Of a stretch of 23,462 nucleotides of DNA, positions 1-9,058 are shown one piece after another. Position 1 is the first letter of the stretch; each line of letters opens with the position of its first letter. Both the position numbers and the translations under genes were made by a program. This DNA is from Pleurotus ostreatus/Saccharomyces cerevisiae fusant (lineage: Eukaryota > Opisthokonta): the NCBI GenBank assembly GCA_024196135.1, contig JAMQCK010000427.1, positions 1-23,462 of the forward strand, read 5' to 3'. The notes below the pieces were generated by a model. It did not search any database. It had not been told where the DNA came from and saw nothing but the letters and a program-made list of their open reading frames with translations.

Positions 1-1058
1 CAGATGGCTCTTCTACATCGAGGGCGCGCTCACCATGGCCGTCGCCGTCCTCGCCATCTTCATCCTCCCCGACTTCCCCTCCACCACGCGCTGGCTCACG
101 CCCGAGGAGCGCGCGCTCGCGCTGCGGCGCATGGCCGAGGACGTCGGCGTCGGCGACCAGGACGAGACGGAGGCGCACGGGCCGCTGCACGGGCTGTGGC
201 TCGCGATCGCGGACTGGCGCGTGTGGTGGATGGCGGTGGGGCTGACGGCGCAGGTGATCGCGCTGTCGTTTAATGCGTATTTTCCGGTGAGTGGGGAGTG
301 AGGTAGTGTAGGGACGAGGAGAGAGCTGATGGGAGATAGACGTTGACGAGGACGCTGGGGTATAACGATACGATCTCGTTGTTGCTCTGCGCGCCGCCGT
401 TTATATTCGCAGCGATTATGGCGTTCGTCGTGTCTAGGTGCGCACCTTCGCACCTCCCTTTCCCTGCCCACCCTTTCCCTGCCCACCCCTAACCCTACCC
501 ACCCAGACACTCCGACAAAACCCAAGAACGCACCCTCCACATCGCCCTCCCCTACCTCCTCGGCATCGTCGGTTTCATCATCGCCATCGCCACCCAGAAC
601 ACCGCCGCGCGCTACGTCTCGCTCTTCCTCATGGCGCAGTCCTACGCGGGCTACGTCTGCGCGCTCGCGTGGATCCCCAACACCATCCCGCGCCCGCCGT
701 CGAAGCGGGCGGTCGCGCTGGCGCTGATCAATGCGGTGACGCAGCTGGGGAATATCTCGGGGTCGTATATGTTTCCGGATCCGTGGGGTGAGTGGGGGTT
801 GTGGCCTTGGCGGGGACGGGAGTGTGGCGGGGACGAGAGCGTGGCGGAGACGGGAACGTGGCGGCGGAAGTGTGTGCTGACCAGGCACTCGCAGGTCCAT
901 CGTACACGAACAGCTACGCCATCTGCATCTCTAACGCCGGCCTGGGCGTGCTCATGACCTTCGGCCTACGGTGGCACCTGCAGCGAGAGAACAAGAGGCT
1001 TGAGGCGGAAGAGCGCGAGCGGGGCGACGAGGTCAAGGGCTTCCGCTATGTTTTATGA
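1..1058 (+). CDS. MFS transporter, allantoate permease-like (5'-truncated)
   Basis: This is the C-terminal part of a major facilitator superfamily carrier that enters the window already in frame (first full codon at 2). Exons are 1-286, 340-437, 507-787 and 895-1058, and all three introns are GT-AG with phase-consistent joins. The translation runs from RWLFYIEGALT, the usual end of the first six-helix half. A hydrophilic central loop (TTRWLTPEERALALRRMAED) follows, then several hydrophobic helices including LLLCAPPFIFAAIMAFVVSR, the loop HSDKTQERT, and the stretch NAVTQLGNISGSYMFP. It ends in a charged cytoplasmic tail. From memory of the family, these signatures match fungal anion:cation symporters of the Dal5/allantoate permease group, which import organic anions such as allantoate, nicotinate or other carboxylates across the plasma membrane. 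The substrate cannot be read from the sequence. The N-terminal half lies outside the window. Confidence 0.9.
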
Positions 1059-1456
1059 GGATTTTCTTCGCGCCTTGGTAGGGCACCCTTGACGTCTTTT
1101 GAGGGCGTTCGCTGCTCACGAGGTTTCCCTGCTACGTCTCTCAAGCGGCGGTGTGGGTCGATAAGGGAGGAGGCAAATCGATGTTGTGCTGGATTTACGA
1201 GTAAAATGTAAGATACAATAGTAATGTGCGTATCACGACGATCTATGAATGAAGGGTATAGTGGTTTGTGCTCTGGGGTATGATGGGTATGTGAGATAGG
1301 AATGCGGGTATGGGTAGTCAGTGGATGATACAACGAGTCGTGGGGGATAGTGGTACAGTGTCCTTGTAGGTCCATGATGAGCGTACGTCCATATGCGAGC
1401 CCTCGCCGTTCAGTCAGAGCAGACGATGCGCGGCCTCCGTGCAACATTGGCACTGC
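1059..1456. other. Intergenic, convergent 3' ends
   Basis: A 398-bp gap between the stop of the MFS carrier on + and the stop of the GH16 gene on -. It is AT-richer than the flanking exons (for example around 1195-1350) and should hold both 3' UTRs and poly(A) sites. I see no conserved coding frame in it. Confidence 0.6.
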
Positions 1457-2630
1457 CTAACACTCCACCTCCACCGACCGCACGTACGCGCTGATCCTGC
1501 TCGCCGTCTTCTGCCACTCAATCGGCCCCCGCGCCCACTCCGACGTCCCCGCCGGGCTGCTCGCGTCCCAGATGCCCAGCTGCACGCGCAGCTCACCGGT
1601 CGGGTAGTGCTCGAACCCGTCCTTGCGCGCTTTGGCTGGGAGGGTGGGTTAGTAATGGGCGGGCATGACACTGCTACGGGCGGGCATAACGCTGCTATGC
1701 GCGGAGCGGGATGAAAGCATGGGAGCAGGCAGAGGGATAGAAAAAGTAGAAACAGTCGCACTCACCCCTCTCCAACGTCCTCACATCCTTCCCATCCACA
1801 GCCCAAATGATCCGCTCGTCATTCCAGTCGATCGAGTACTTGTGGAATGCGGGGATGCCCTCGGGACCCGGGACATCCTCGACCGAAGAGAAGGTCCCGA
1901 AGAGCGGGCGTGGGTCCTGGGCGGAGGGAGCGAAGACGTTGGTCTGCCAGTGCGCGGGGTCGCCGCCGAGGAGCTCGACGTCGATCTCGCCGGGGGTTTT
2001 CGTGCCTAGGGATAGGTGAGACTTGTATAATTTGGTACGAGGTCAGATGAGGGGAAGGGAGGGAAATAGCTGGAAAGTGGGGAGGGGATTGTTGACGCAC
2101 CAACGAGGATGACGGCAGTGACGACGCCGGAGACGGCTGGTGCAGAGACTTCCCAAGTGACTTTTCCGTGGCTAGGAAAACAAGTCAGAATTCTAGCGGG
2201 TGCATGGTATGTTGAGGAAGTTCGGGGAGGGGGATTTCAAGCAGGACGCGCGCATATATGCGTCTTGTTCATTGCCACGCAGGGAGAGATCGCATATATA
2301 CACTCACCTCAATTCGTAGGTAGAGTTGACCGTTGTGCCCATCCCCACCACGTCATTCGTCGCCGTCTTCCTGTCCATCTTCACTTCGCCGTGCGGCTTC
2401 TCGAGAAACATCTCCAAGCCCTTGTGCGTGATGGCATGGTCGCCTTCGACTATAGTATACAGGTCAGACAAAGACGAGGTAAAGTCCGTGTGCGAAGGGC
2501 GACAGCCAGACTCCGCGCGAGGTAGACGAAGAGAGGGCAGCGACCCGACCCGCGGGACGCGCGGGGATGGCAAAGCCAGAGTGCGCGCAGCGAGCAGGCA
2601 GACGGTGAGGGTAGCAAAGAAGGCGTACAT
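1457..2630 (-). CDS. GH16 glycoside hydrolase, Crh-like, secreted
   Basis: Predicted secreted cell-wall glycosidase/transglycosidase of family GH16, 270 aa. Exons on the minus strand are 2630-2308, 2171-2101, 2005-1766 and 1635-1457; the joined length is 813 nt, and every intron is GT-AG with consistent phase. A signal peptide starts at the ATG (MYAFFATLTVCLLAARTLA). The family block GLEMFLEKPHG and NST, a possible N-glycosylation site, lie near residue 100. The catalytic signature EIDVE sits at residues 138-142, giving nucleophile Glu138, Asp140 and acid/base Glu142. It is followed by LLGGDPAHWQTNVF, then FHKYSIDWNDERIIW and LRVQLGIWDASSPAGTSEWA. This layout is that of Crh-type enzymes, which link chitin to beta-glucan, and of their many basidiomycete relatives. 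The protein stops at VEVEC with no Ser/Thr-rich tail or GPI signal, so it is probably a free secreted enzyme. Substrate is inferred, not shown. Confidence 0.9.
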
Positions 2631-3227
2631 GGCGAGTCTGTCGGGTAGATGGTGGGAGAGAACAAGACGCGAACTCCTAGGGGACGCGTCGAGCAGCTGT
2701 CGAATCAGCGCGTACCATCACGTGGGCGAGGTTGAACTTGTGACAGAATTCTGTGACGCTGCTTCATTCATGCCGACTGCCGATAGGCGTTTGAAGCGTG
2801 AATTGGGCGCGAGGTGAACGCAAGGCGCATGAGCACAGGAAGCCTGAAGGGTTCAATTGGAGTCGTGTATGTTGCCTTGCGAATCGGGGCGGCACGACGG
2901 ATGTAGTCCGTTAAACGAAAGAAAAAGAGCTGAAAGCCCTGCAAAATATTCCGTGTACCGAGTTCTATCGGGATGCAAAGAGGTAAGAACGCCCCCCGCG
3001 ACCCACCAGGAAGGACGCGAGGACGTGCGGGACAAGGACGAATAGACGACGAATGACGTCGGACGCATTTCCCCGGGCCCCCGGACGTATCGGCAAGATA
3101 CGGAAGGCTCCGGCATAAAACTTCGGCTGTCGGGCTTGACGCGACGAACACTCTTCTTCCACCTTCACGGACTGGTTATCCGGTCGGGCCCTCTCTAGAC
3201 TCCTTAGACTCCTCCTCGCCGCCGAAA
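2631..3227. promoter_or_regulatory. Shared divergent promoter region (GH16 / phosphate carrier)
   Basis: A 597-bp gap separates the start codons of the GH16 gene (-) and the phosphate carrier (+), so both promoters must lie here. Visible elements are a CACGTG E-box palindrome at 2719-2724, about 90 bp upstream of the GH16 ATG, and a TATA-like CATAAAA at 3114-3120, about 110 bp upstream of the carrier ATG. A pyrimidine-rich leader precedes that ATG. The assignment of either element is inference. Confidence 0.5.
3114..3120 (+). promoter_or_regulatory. TATA-like element of the phosphate carrier gene
   Basis: CATAAAA stands about 110 bp before the ATG in otherwise GC-rich DNA. Its position fits a TATA box with a leader of roughly 80 nt, but no transcript data are available. 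Confidence 0.4.
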
Positions 3228-4385
3228 ATGTCTGCCGTCACTGGAAAGTGGGACGCAAGGTGCGCGGCGACGCGGGCAACGGCGGCGGTGAACCCCGTTC
3301 TGACGCGTCCGCAGATTCCAGGGCCCCGTCCCCCATGACCTCTCGTACTACAGCAAGTGCATGCTCGGCGGTGCCATCGCCTGTGGCTTCACGCACGCTG
3401 GTATCACCCCGCTCGATGTCGCCAAGTGCAACATGCAGGTGCGTGCCGTGTTGCCCGCCCGCGAATTCCCTTGCTGACGCGTGTCCTTCTTCAGGTCAAC
3501 CCGACCAAGTACAATGGTCTTGGCTCCGCTCTCTCCACTATCTCCAAGGAGGCCGGTGGTGGTCTTTGGAAGGGCTTCGGCCCGACCTTCGTTGGCTACT
3601 CCCTCCAGGGCATGTTCAAGTACGGCCTCTACGAGGTCTTCAAGGATGCGTACATGAACCTGGCCGGCGAGGAGCTGTCCAACAAGTACAAGCCCGCCAT
3701 CTGGCTCGCTGGCTCGGCCACTGCCGAAGTCTTCGCTGACGTCGCGCTCTGCCCGCTGGAGATGACCAAGGTCAAGATTCAGACCAGCCCTAACGGCACC
3801 TTCCCCGTCGCCTTCGGTGCTGCGCTCAAGCAGATGAGCGCCACTAAGGCTGAGACCCGCTACCCCTTCGGCTCGCTCGTCCCCCTCTGGTCGCGCCAGG
3901 TATGTTCTTACCTTATCTCGTGTACTCTCGGCAGTGGTTGCTGACAATACCGCAGATCCCCTACACCATGGCCAAGTTCTTCTTCTTCGAGAAGATCGTC
4001 CAGCTGTTCTACACCCACGTCTTCACCGCGCCCAAGGAGACGTACAGCAAGGGGACGCAGCTCGGTGTCACCTTCGCCTCCGGCTACCTCGCCGGTGTCG
4101 TCTGCGCCGTCGTCTCCCACCCCGCCGACTCGCTCGTCTCGCTCCTCGGCAAGGCGGAGAACAAGGGCAAGTCCGCTGGCCAGATCGTCTCCGAGGTTGG
4201 CTTCGGCACCCTCGCCACGAAGGGTCTCGGCACGCGTGTCATCATGATTGGTACGTCTTGCGAGGATGTATGCGCTGGACATCGTTCGCTGACCGGACCG
4301 CGCAGGTACCCTCACGGGCTTCCAGTGGTGGATCTACGACACCTTCAAGTCGACCATGGGCATGGGCACGACGGGTGGCAAGTAG
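3228..4385 (+). CDS. MIR1: Mitochondrial phosphate carrier protein
   Basis: Inner-membrane carrier that brings inorganic phosphate into the matrix with protons (or in exchange for hydroxide) to supply ATP synthase. Exons are 3228-3259, 3315-3438, 3495-3899, 3956-4250 and 4306-4385. All introns are GT-AG of 55-56 nt, and the joined 936 nt encode 311 aa, the length I recall for yeast Mir1. The three mitochondrial-carrier repeats are visible. Signature PLDVAK is at residues 43-48 and PLEMTK at 139-144; the third repeat has the degenerate PADS at 243-246, as is usual in phosphate carriers. The protein opens with KWDARFQGPVPHDLSYYSKC, and GGAIACGFTHAGITPLDVAK is a phosphate-carrier hallmark. The first exon has only 32 nt. 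No cleavable presequence is evident. The model needs no irregular splice site, so confidence is high. Confidence 0.96.
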
Positions 4386-5036
4386 ACGGCGTAGGATACT
4401 TTATTCATGACCTTTATACATATTCTGCTGTAGCATGTTACTCGCAGAGTGAGTGCTCTCTAGAACGCACTAATAGGGGCTCTTCGCACATACCCATGTT
4501 GTCGCGCGCCGCGTACGTTCCCTTCCTATCGAAAAGTACTTGCGTAACCAGTTAGAGCAAGCCCGAGCAGCGGCGCCGACCTCACTGACTGCGCGCCGCC
4601 GACTTGATGCGCGCTGACAAGTCCGCCTCATCTCCCTCCGCTCCGTTTTCACCCTGTCAGCGCGAACGTCCGATCTCCGTTGTGATGAGTACGTTCATCG
4701 CAGTCCGCTGAGTACGCGCATGTCGTGGTCGCTGACCCCGCATGTCGTTGGCGCTGACCCCGCATGTCGTATACGCTGACCCGCATGTCGTGGTCGCTGA
4801 CGCCCGCGATGGGCGGATTAGTCCACAATTAGTCAAGCGCGCAGACAGCAAACGGACGGACCGTGATAAAATGCGATCTCGACTCATCGCAAAATGCATC
4901 CGCCGGCCTGCACAAGCGCTCATTCTCTTCGTCCTCCTGCAATCATCTGCATATACTTCTTGGATAGCTAGCCCTTCTTGCTTTGTGACAGAAGACTTCA
5001 TTATCCCGCAAGCTTGACTCCCCTCTTCAAAATATA
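4386..5036. other. Intergenic region upstream of RIB3
   Basis: A 651-bp gap that carries the 3' UTR of the phosphate carrier, a tandem repeat at 4718-4804 (separate entry) and the RIB3 promoter. GCTGAC recurs outside the tandem array as well (about 4612), and its complement GTCAGC is at about 4656. No coding frame is supported here. Confidence 0.6.
4718..4804. repeat. Four-copy 22-bp tandem repeat (minisatellite)
   Basis: Four head-to-tail units begin with GCATGTCGT and end with CGCTGAC plus C/G residues: 4718-4739, 4740-4761, 4762-4782 (21 bp) and 4783-4804. They differ mainly in the middle bases. The array lies 233-319 bp upstream of the RIB3 start codon, so it may act as repeated protein-binding sites or simply be replication slippage. 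Confidence 0.85.
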
Positions 5037-6020
5037 ATGGCCTCCTCAAGCACGCCGATCGCCCCTTCCGCACCCAATGGCACCACCATCCCTTCCTCTA
5101 CCCATCCCACCGAAAAGCCCCTCCCCTCCACCCCCCGCGACGCACCCCCGCGCTCCGAGTTCGCCTTCGACACGATGGAGGACGCGCTCGCGGCGTTCAA
5201 GGCGGGGGAGTTCCTGGTGGTGATGGACGACGAGGACCGGGAGAATGAGGGGGATCTGATCATTGCGGGCGGGCAGTGCACGACGGAGAAGATGGCGTGG
5301 ATGATCAAGCATACGAGGTGAGTGGATGGGGGCAGGGGGGGCAGGGGAGGGGGAAGGAGGGTGGGTGCGAGGGTGCATCCTTGTAACCCCTCCGTGGGGG
5401 TACTCTGAGAGCTTTTGGTGCTAACGCTTCTGCAGCGGCTACATCTGTGTCGCGCTACCGCAGGAGCGGCTCGAGGAGCTCGACATCCCCATGATGGTCC
5501 CGGACAACCAGGAGCGCCACCGAACGGCGTACACGGTCACGGTCGACTACAAGCACGGTACGCGTCTATTCCCATCCATCTCTTCCCCTTCCTCGACCTC
5601 CTTCCCACCCTCATCTCTCTTCTAACCTCACGCAACGTCCCGTCCTTCAACTCATCCTCACCCGTAGGCACCACCACCGGCATCTCCGCCGGCGACCGCG
5701 CCCGCACCGTCCGCGCCCTCGCCGACCCCGCCGCCACCCCCGCCGACTTCACGCGCCCCGGGCACATGGTCCCCCTCCGCGCGCGCGCCGGCGGCGTCCT
5801 CACGCGCAAGGGCCACACCGAGGCCTCCGTCGACCTTTGCCTGCTCACCGGGCAGGCGCCCGTCGGCGTTTTATGTGAACTTGTGAACGACGACGCGGAG
5901 GGCAGTATGGCGAGGCGGGACGACTGCAGGGCGTTTGCGGATCGGTGGGGGCTGAAGATGATTAGCGTGGAGATGCTGGCGGCGTGGAGGAGGGAGAGGG
6001 AGGGGAAGGAGGGGCAGTGA
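5037..6020 (+). CDS. RIB3: 3,4-dihydroxy-2-butanone 4-phosphate synthase
   Basis: Riboflavin-pathway enzyme that converts ribulose 5-phosphate to 3,4-dihydroxy-2-butanone 4-phosphate plus formate, with Mg2+. Exons are 5037-5317, 5436-5557 and 5668-6020 (756 nt, 251 aa). Both introns are GT-AG and phase-consistent. The metal/substrate loop [11 protein letters not shown] lies at residues 64-74. It is followed by [21 protein letters not shown], then [17 protein letters not shown], the block [20 protein letters not shown], and HTEASVDL. These are the family signatures. About 40 residues at the N-terminus (residues 1-40) are Ser/Thr/Pro-rich and precede the conserved domain; they make the protein longer than the roughly 208-aa yeast enzyme. 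No GTP cyclohydrolase II domain is fused, as expected in fungi. The ATG is preceded by CAAAATATA. Confidence 0.96.
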
Positions 6021-6431
6021 GTGGGAAAGGAGAAAGAATGGATGAGTTAAAGGAAGAGATGTAAGTTATGTACTCTAGACAACATAGACGGAAGGCTGGA
6101 AGATGAACACGCTGGTCTTCTCAGTCGAACGGTTCCAGTCAGCAAGAAGTGCCGCAAGTATCCAGGTGGGTTGCAGCTGCAAGAAGGTCTCGCAAATGAG
6201 GACTAGGGACATGCGCACAATATACCTGCTGTGGATTTATGGTCCGAATTGTGAGGAACCGAGCAGTAGACGAAGTGAAGAAACTCGGAAACTGCCGGTA
6301 GCTTGTGTTCTATCCTCATATGGTCACCCTTGCTCTCTTCAGCTCAAAGACTCAGAGGCTTGAACCTACGATCACACATCCCTCAAATGGCTTACAACAC
6401 CATCGAACGCTTCGTTGTTTCCATCTTTCCT
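6021..6431. other. Intergenic, convergent 3' ends of RIB3 and expansin-like gene
   Basis: A 411-bp gap between two converging genes. An 86-aa open frame at 6103-6363 (+) has no recognisable domain and coding-neutral composition, so I do not call it. The interval is best read as the 3' UTRs of both neighbours. Confidence 0.5.
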
Positions 6432-6793
6432 TCACTCGTAACTCCGTACGACCTTGACATCCTTCAGTGAGTGAGGCACACCGCCGCCAACGAGCTTCAC
6501 CAACGCATCGGGCGTCAGATACAAGGTGGCATCTCCGCTAGGCGCATCAGCAGACTCATGTATACCAGCAAAGACAGGCTCGATGGTCTCTCCGTTGTTG
6601 CTCGGGTCTGGCAGAAGCGTGTCAACACGTAAAGACGGACAGGCGCAAGATATTAGAACGTACCGTTAGCCTCGATCTTGTTGTTGCAGTTTGCTTGGTC
6701 AAACACGGCCGACGGAAGGAAGGCAGCGTTGCCGTCATTTTGGACCGGAAAGCCGCACCCAGAGGTCTTTTCCTTCGGGGAGAAGGGATACGA
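6432..6793 (-). CDS. Expansin/RlpA-like secreted protein, 3' exons only (5' end unresolved)
   Basis: Two minus-strand exons, 6793-6664 and 6607-6432, join cleanly across a 56-nt GT-AG intron (donor GTACGT, acceptor CCAG). They encode about 101 residues ending VVRSYE. The sequence holds TSGCGFPVQND, then FLPSAVFDQANCNNKIEAND, then LYLTPDALVKLVGG. This order resembles the double-psi beta-barrel of fungal expansin-like proteins: a GACG-type start, a Cys-Gly/Asn-K-I segment, and a DLSPxAFxxL-like segment near the end. The match is to a pattern, not an exact motif, so the family is tentative. The exon can begin at the CTTACAG acceptor (6793), but no upstream exon with a signal peptide joins in the right phase. 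A candidate first exon starts at 6969 (MLRRIHALPPLTIFLGG) but needs a poor donor. The gene may be intact with an exon I missed, or broken. Confidence 0.5.
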
Positions 6794-7315
6794 CTGTAAG
6801 ATCTTGAGTGAATGCGGCTCGGGTGGGGGGCGATATATTGCCCACCTTGTCCCTCATCAAAGGCGACAGAAAGTCCTGTGAGGGTAAGGGTAGACACGAC
6901 GAAAGGGTTTATCGACAACCCTCCGAGAAATATGGTCAAGGGAGGCAAAGCGTGTATCCTTCGCAGCATGGCGCTTGTATACCATCACTGGCGCCGAATG
7001 CCCCGCCAAACGACAGCACATCGAGGAATGAAGCGCGGTCAGGTCACAGGCAGATGGATGACATGATGCTGTCGTATGGTACCGTGGGCAAACGGCGAAG
7101 AGAAACGTCGGAATATGGAATATCGTCGCGACGAAGTCCCGTGCGGTCACGCTGAGCGTAACGTCACAGTTCAACTTCCGATTTCGGGTGATTTGATTCT
7201 GGGAGTGAGAGTGATCATAATTTACGAGGATGAGCACGATCGTCCGCGACAACCTAATTGGTCTGACACGACGTCTTGAGTTGGCGCTCAGGCAAACGCC
7301 CGGAGACTATCTCCA
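6794..7315 (-). other. Upstream part of expansin-like locus; no clear gene model
   Basis: Minus-strand frames stay open here in overlapping registers. A 131-codon frame spans 7252-6857. Another frame is interrupted by one TGA and carries the run LSFGGAFGASDGIQAPCCEG. Neither can be joined to the downstream exons with consensus splice sites. The interval may hold the missing 5' exon of the expansin-like gene, a decayed gene, or only its promoter. Confidence 0.3.
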
Positions 7316-7800
7316 TCAGCTATAGCGCTCGCTGGTCGTCGCCCACCCAGCCTGCGCGAGGACAAGATCAACATGACCGTTTCTGACTCACCTTGGCATT
7401 TTGAAGCGGGTCCCCGCTACCGAAGTCGTCCAGACGGATCAGATTGACTCTTGCCACAGCCCCGCTGCCACTCCGATGTGAAAGGAGAAGCACCAGCGAA
7501 GGCCTTCCATACCTCTGCTTCATGTGCCTAATTCACAGAGTACAACGAGATGCTCGGCCTCGCGCCCTCCTCGCGTTTACCTTGCGACCTGGTCAAGTTG
7601 AAGGAGTGCTTCTCGAGAGAAGCAGGGTCCTGCTTCCTTGGAAGCCATCGAGCCCCGGGTTGTTTTTCAATCGATCCACGCTGTATTGAGAAGCACAGAG
7701 CAGAAAACAACAACACTGCCACTCACCCTCAAAGAACAAAGCGATCTTGACGTACTCGCTTATAGCTTGCATGTGCGTTGCCTCTATCTGTATGTCGGGC
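7316..7800 (-). pseudogene. Coding-like minus-strand exons, unidentified gene or gene remnant
   Basis: Reading the minus strand, several exon-like blocks join in phase. One ends at about 7731 with HMQAISEYVKIALFFEG before a GTGAGT donor. A second, about 7629-7578, reads PCFSREALLQLDQVAR before GTAAAC. A third, 7525-7392, carries HMKQRYGRPSLVLLLSHRSG and then VNLIRLDDFGSGDPLQNAK before GTGAGT. A short terminal block stops at 7316. Splice junctions look fungal (acceptors CAG/TAG, introns about 40-98 nt), but one intron is only 40 nt. The 5' end upstream of 7800 meets a stop (TAA at about 7867). I recognise no family. It could be a small genuine gene whose first exon I missed, or a decaying one. 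Confidence 0.3.
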
Positions 7801-8336
7801 CGCCTTCGCAGCTTTTGCCGACCTTTCAGGGCTTCCCGTGCACCCTGTCCGGAGATTGCCGGGGATTAGCGCCGACGACGCAGTCCTCTTGTTCGACTTC
7901 GTATTTGGTTACTGTCAGGGCGCAGCGTGGCTTTGACGCTCGGGAACGTGCTCTTTGCCGCCCGGAAATGAAGGGCCCCCGTACAGCCACCGCCTCGGGG
8001 ACATAGGCTCGCCACACTTGAATGCACAATTGGTCCTCTGTCGCGTCTATTGGTCGTCATCGTTGATAGGCGCCCGTTCATTGTTCTTCGTCAAAGGGAT
8101 CTGCGTATGACTGGGTGTGCACGAGGCGGTCACGCAAGTGAAAGGTCTCGGAGTATAAAGGGCGCTTGGGCAGCGGTGTAGCTTGTCTTTGTGAACCTCC
8201 ACCGACAGTATAGTCGCGCACCTTTGACGATCAACGCTTTCTCCTCGCCGTCTGCCACTCGAACTCTATCCCATTGTCCCGCTTGTCTCACCTTATCCTA
8301 TCTATCTCGTCGTATCTCATCCACTCTCGAAGCCAC
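7801..8336. other. Intergenic region with promoter of the 222-aa protein gene
   Basis: The right half looks like a promoter: a TATA box at 8154-8160 followed by a long pyrimidine-rich leader up to the ATG at 8337. The left half may still belong to the 5' end of the unresolved minus-strand locus; a 67-codon minus frame occupies 8029-7826 but has no recognisable domain. Confidence 0.45.
8154..8160 (+). promoter_or_regulatory. TATA box
   Basis: TATAAAG stands 177-183 bp before the start codon of the downstream gene, followed by a C/T-rich leader. This is the most TATA-consensus element in the window. Its use is inferred from position. Confidence 0.55.
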
Positions 8337-9058
8337 ATGAAGATGCTTTGCCTTTCCATTAGCGTTCGCCACCACGACTCGCGCCGTTCGAGCGCGCCGG
8401 CGGGCTCCCCATTGATGTGCGTCTGCGATAGCCACTATCGTCTGCCGTTGTTTAATCAGTTCACTATAGGCATCAATCAGCGAGCACGAGCACCCACACG
8501 CAATCCCCACGTACCAGTCGTTCCTCATCGAACGCACCTTCCAAAAAGCATGCCCCAAAGGCCAACGCCGGCCAGGTGCTGTTGCGCGCCTTTGGCATGT
8601 CCCCCTCTCCCGAGCCCGTTCGCGAGAAGCGCACGATCACGGTCGTCCCCGGCTCGTTCCAGCACGTCCCAGACAACGACGCGCAGTTGTTCGGGGAGCA
8701 GGGATACCACACGGACCTGGCCCAGGAGCGCCTTCGCATCAACCGGAGCGAAGTCGATCTTTGCCCTGTGTCGCAAGGCGCTGGCCGCCCCGCACACGCG
8801 AGCTCGTCCCGCCAGGCGAGGCCCAGGACGCCGTCGAAGGCGCATGAGCGCCACGCGCCGCGACAGTCGTACGCGTCGCACCAGAGGCGCTCATCGGGTC
8901 GCCGGACGTCGCACGCGTCGTCGCGCTCGCAGGAGCCTACGGGACACTACACGCCGCACTCGAAGGCGTATCACCAGGCTTCGCCCGCCGCGCCTGCCGC
9001 AAACCACAGACGCACCGGCAGCTACGACACGCGCCGCCAGGGCGGTTACTTCGCATGA
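8337..9058 (+). CDS. Hypothetical Ser/His/Arg-rich protein
   Basis: Two-exon gene model of 222 aa: exon 1 8337-8416, intron 8417-8469 (53 nt, GTGCGT...TATAG), exon 2 8470-9058. Phases agree and the first ATG follows a long pyrimidine-rich leader, which supports the start; a second in-frame ATG lies two codons later. The central part is the most protein-like: VLLRAFGMSPSPEPVREKRT, then ITVVPGSFQHVPDNDAQLFG, then TDLAQERLRINRSEVDL. The last 90 residues are low-complexity and rich in Ser, His, Arg and Ala, probably disordered and basic, and end in GGYFA. There is no signal peptide or membrane span. I do not recognise the family; a nuclear or nucleic-acid-associated role would only be a guess from composition. 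The exon 1 model is less certain than exon 2. Confidence 0.65.

Noticed and set aside
13..900. 295-codon open frame on the minus strand opposite the MFS gene
   Set aside because: It is antisense to a well-supported spliced transporter, Arg/His/Pro-rich and has no domain; it is a GC-driven shadow frame.
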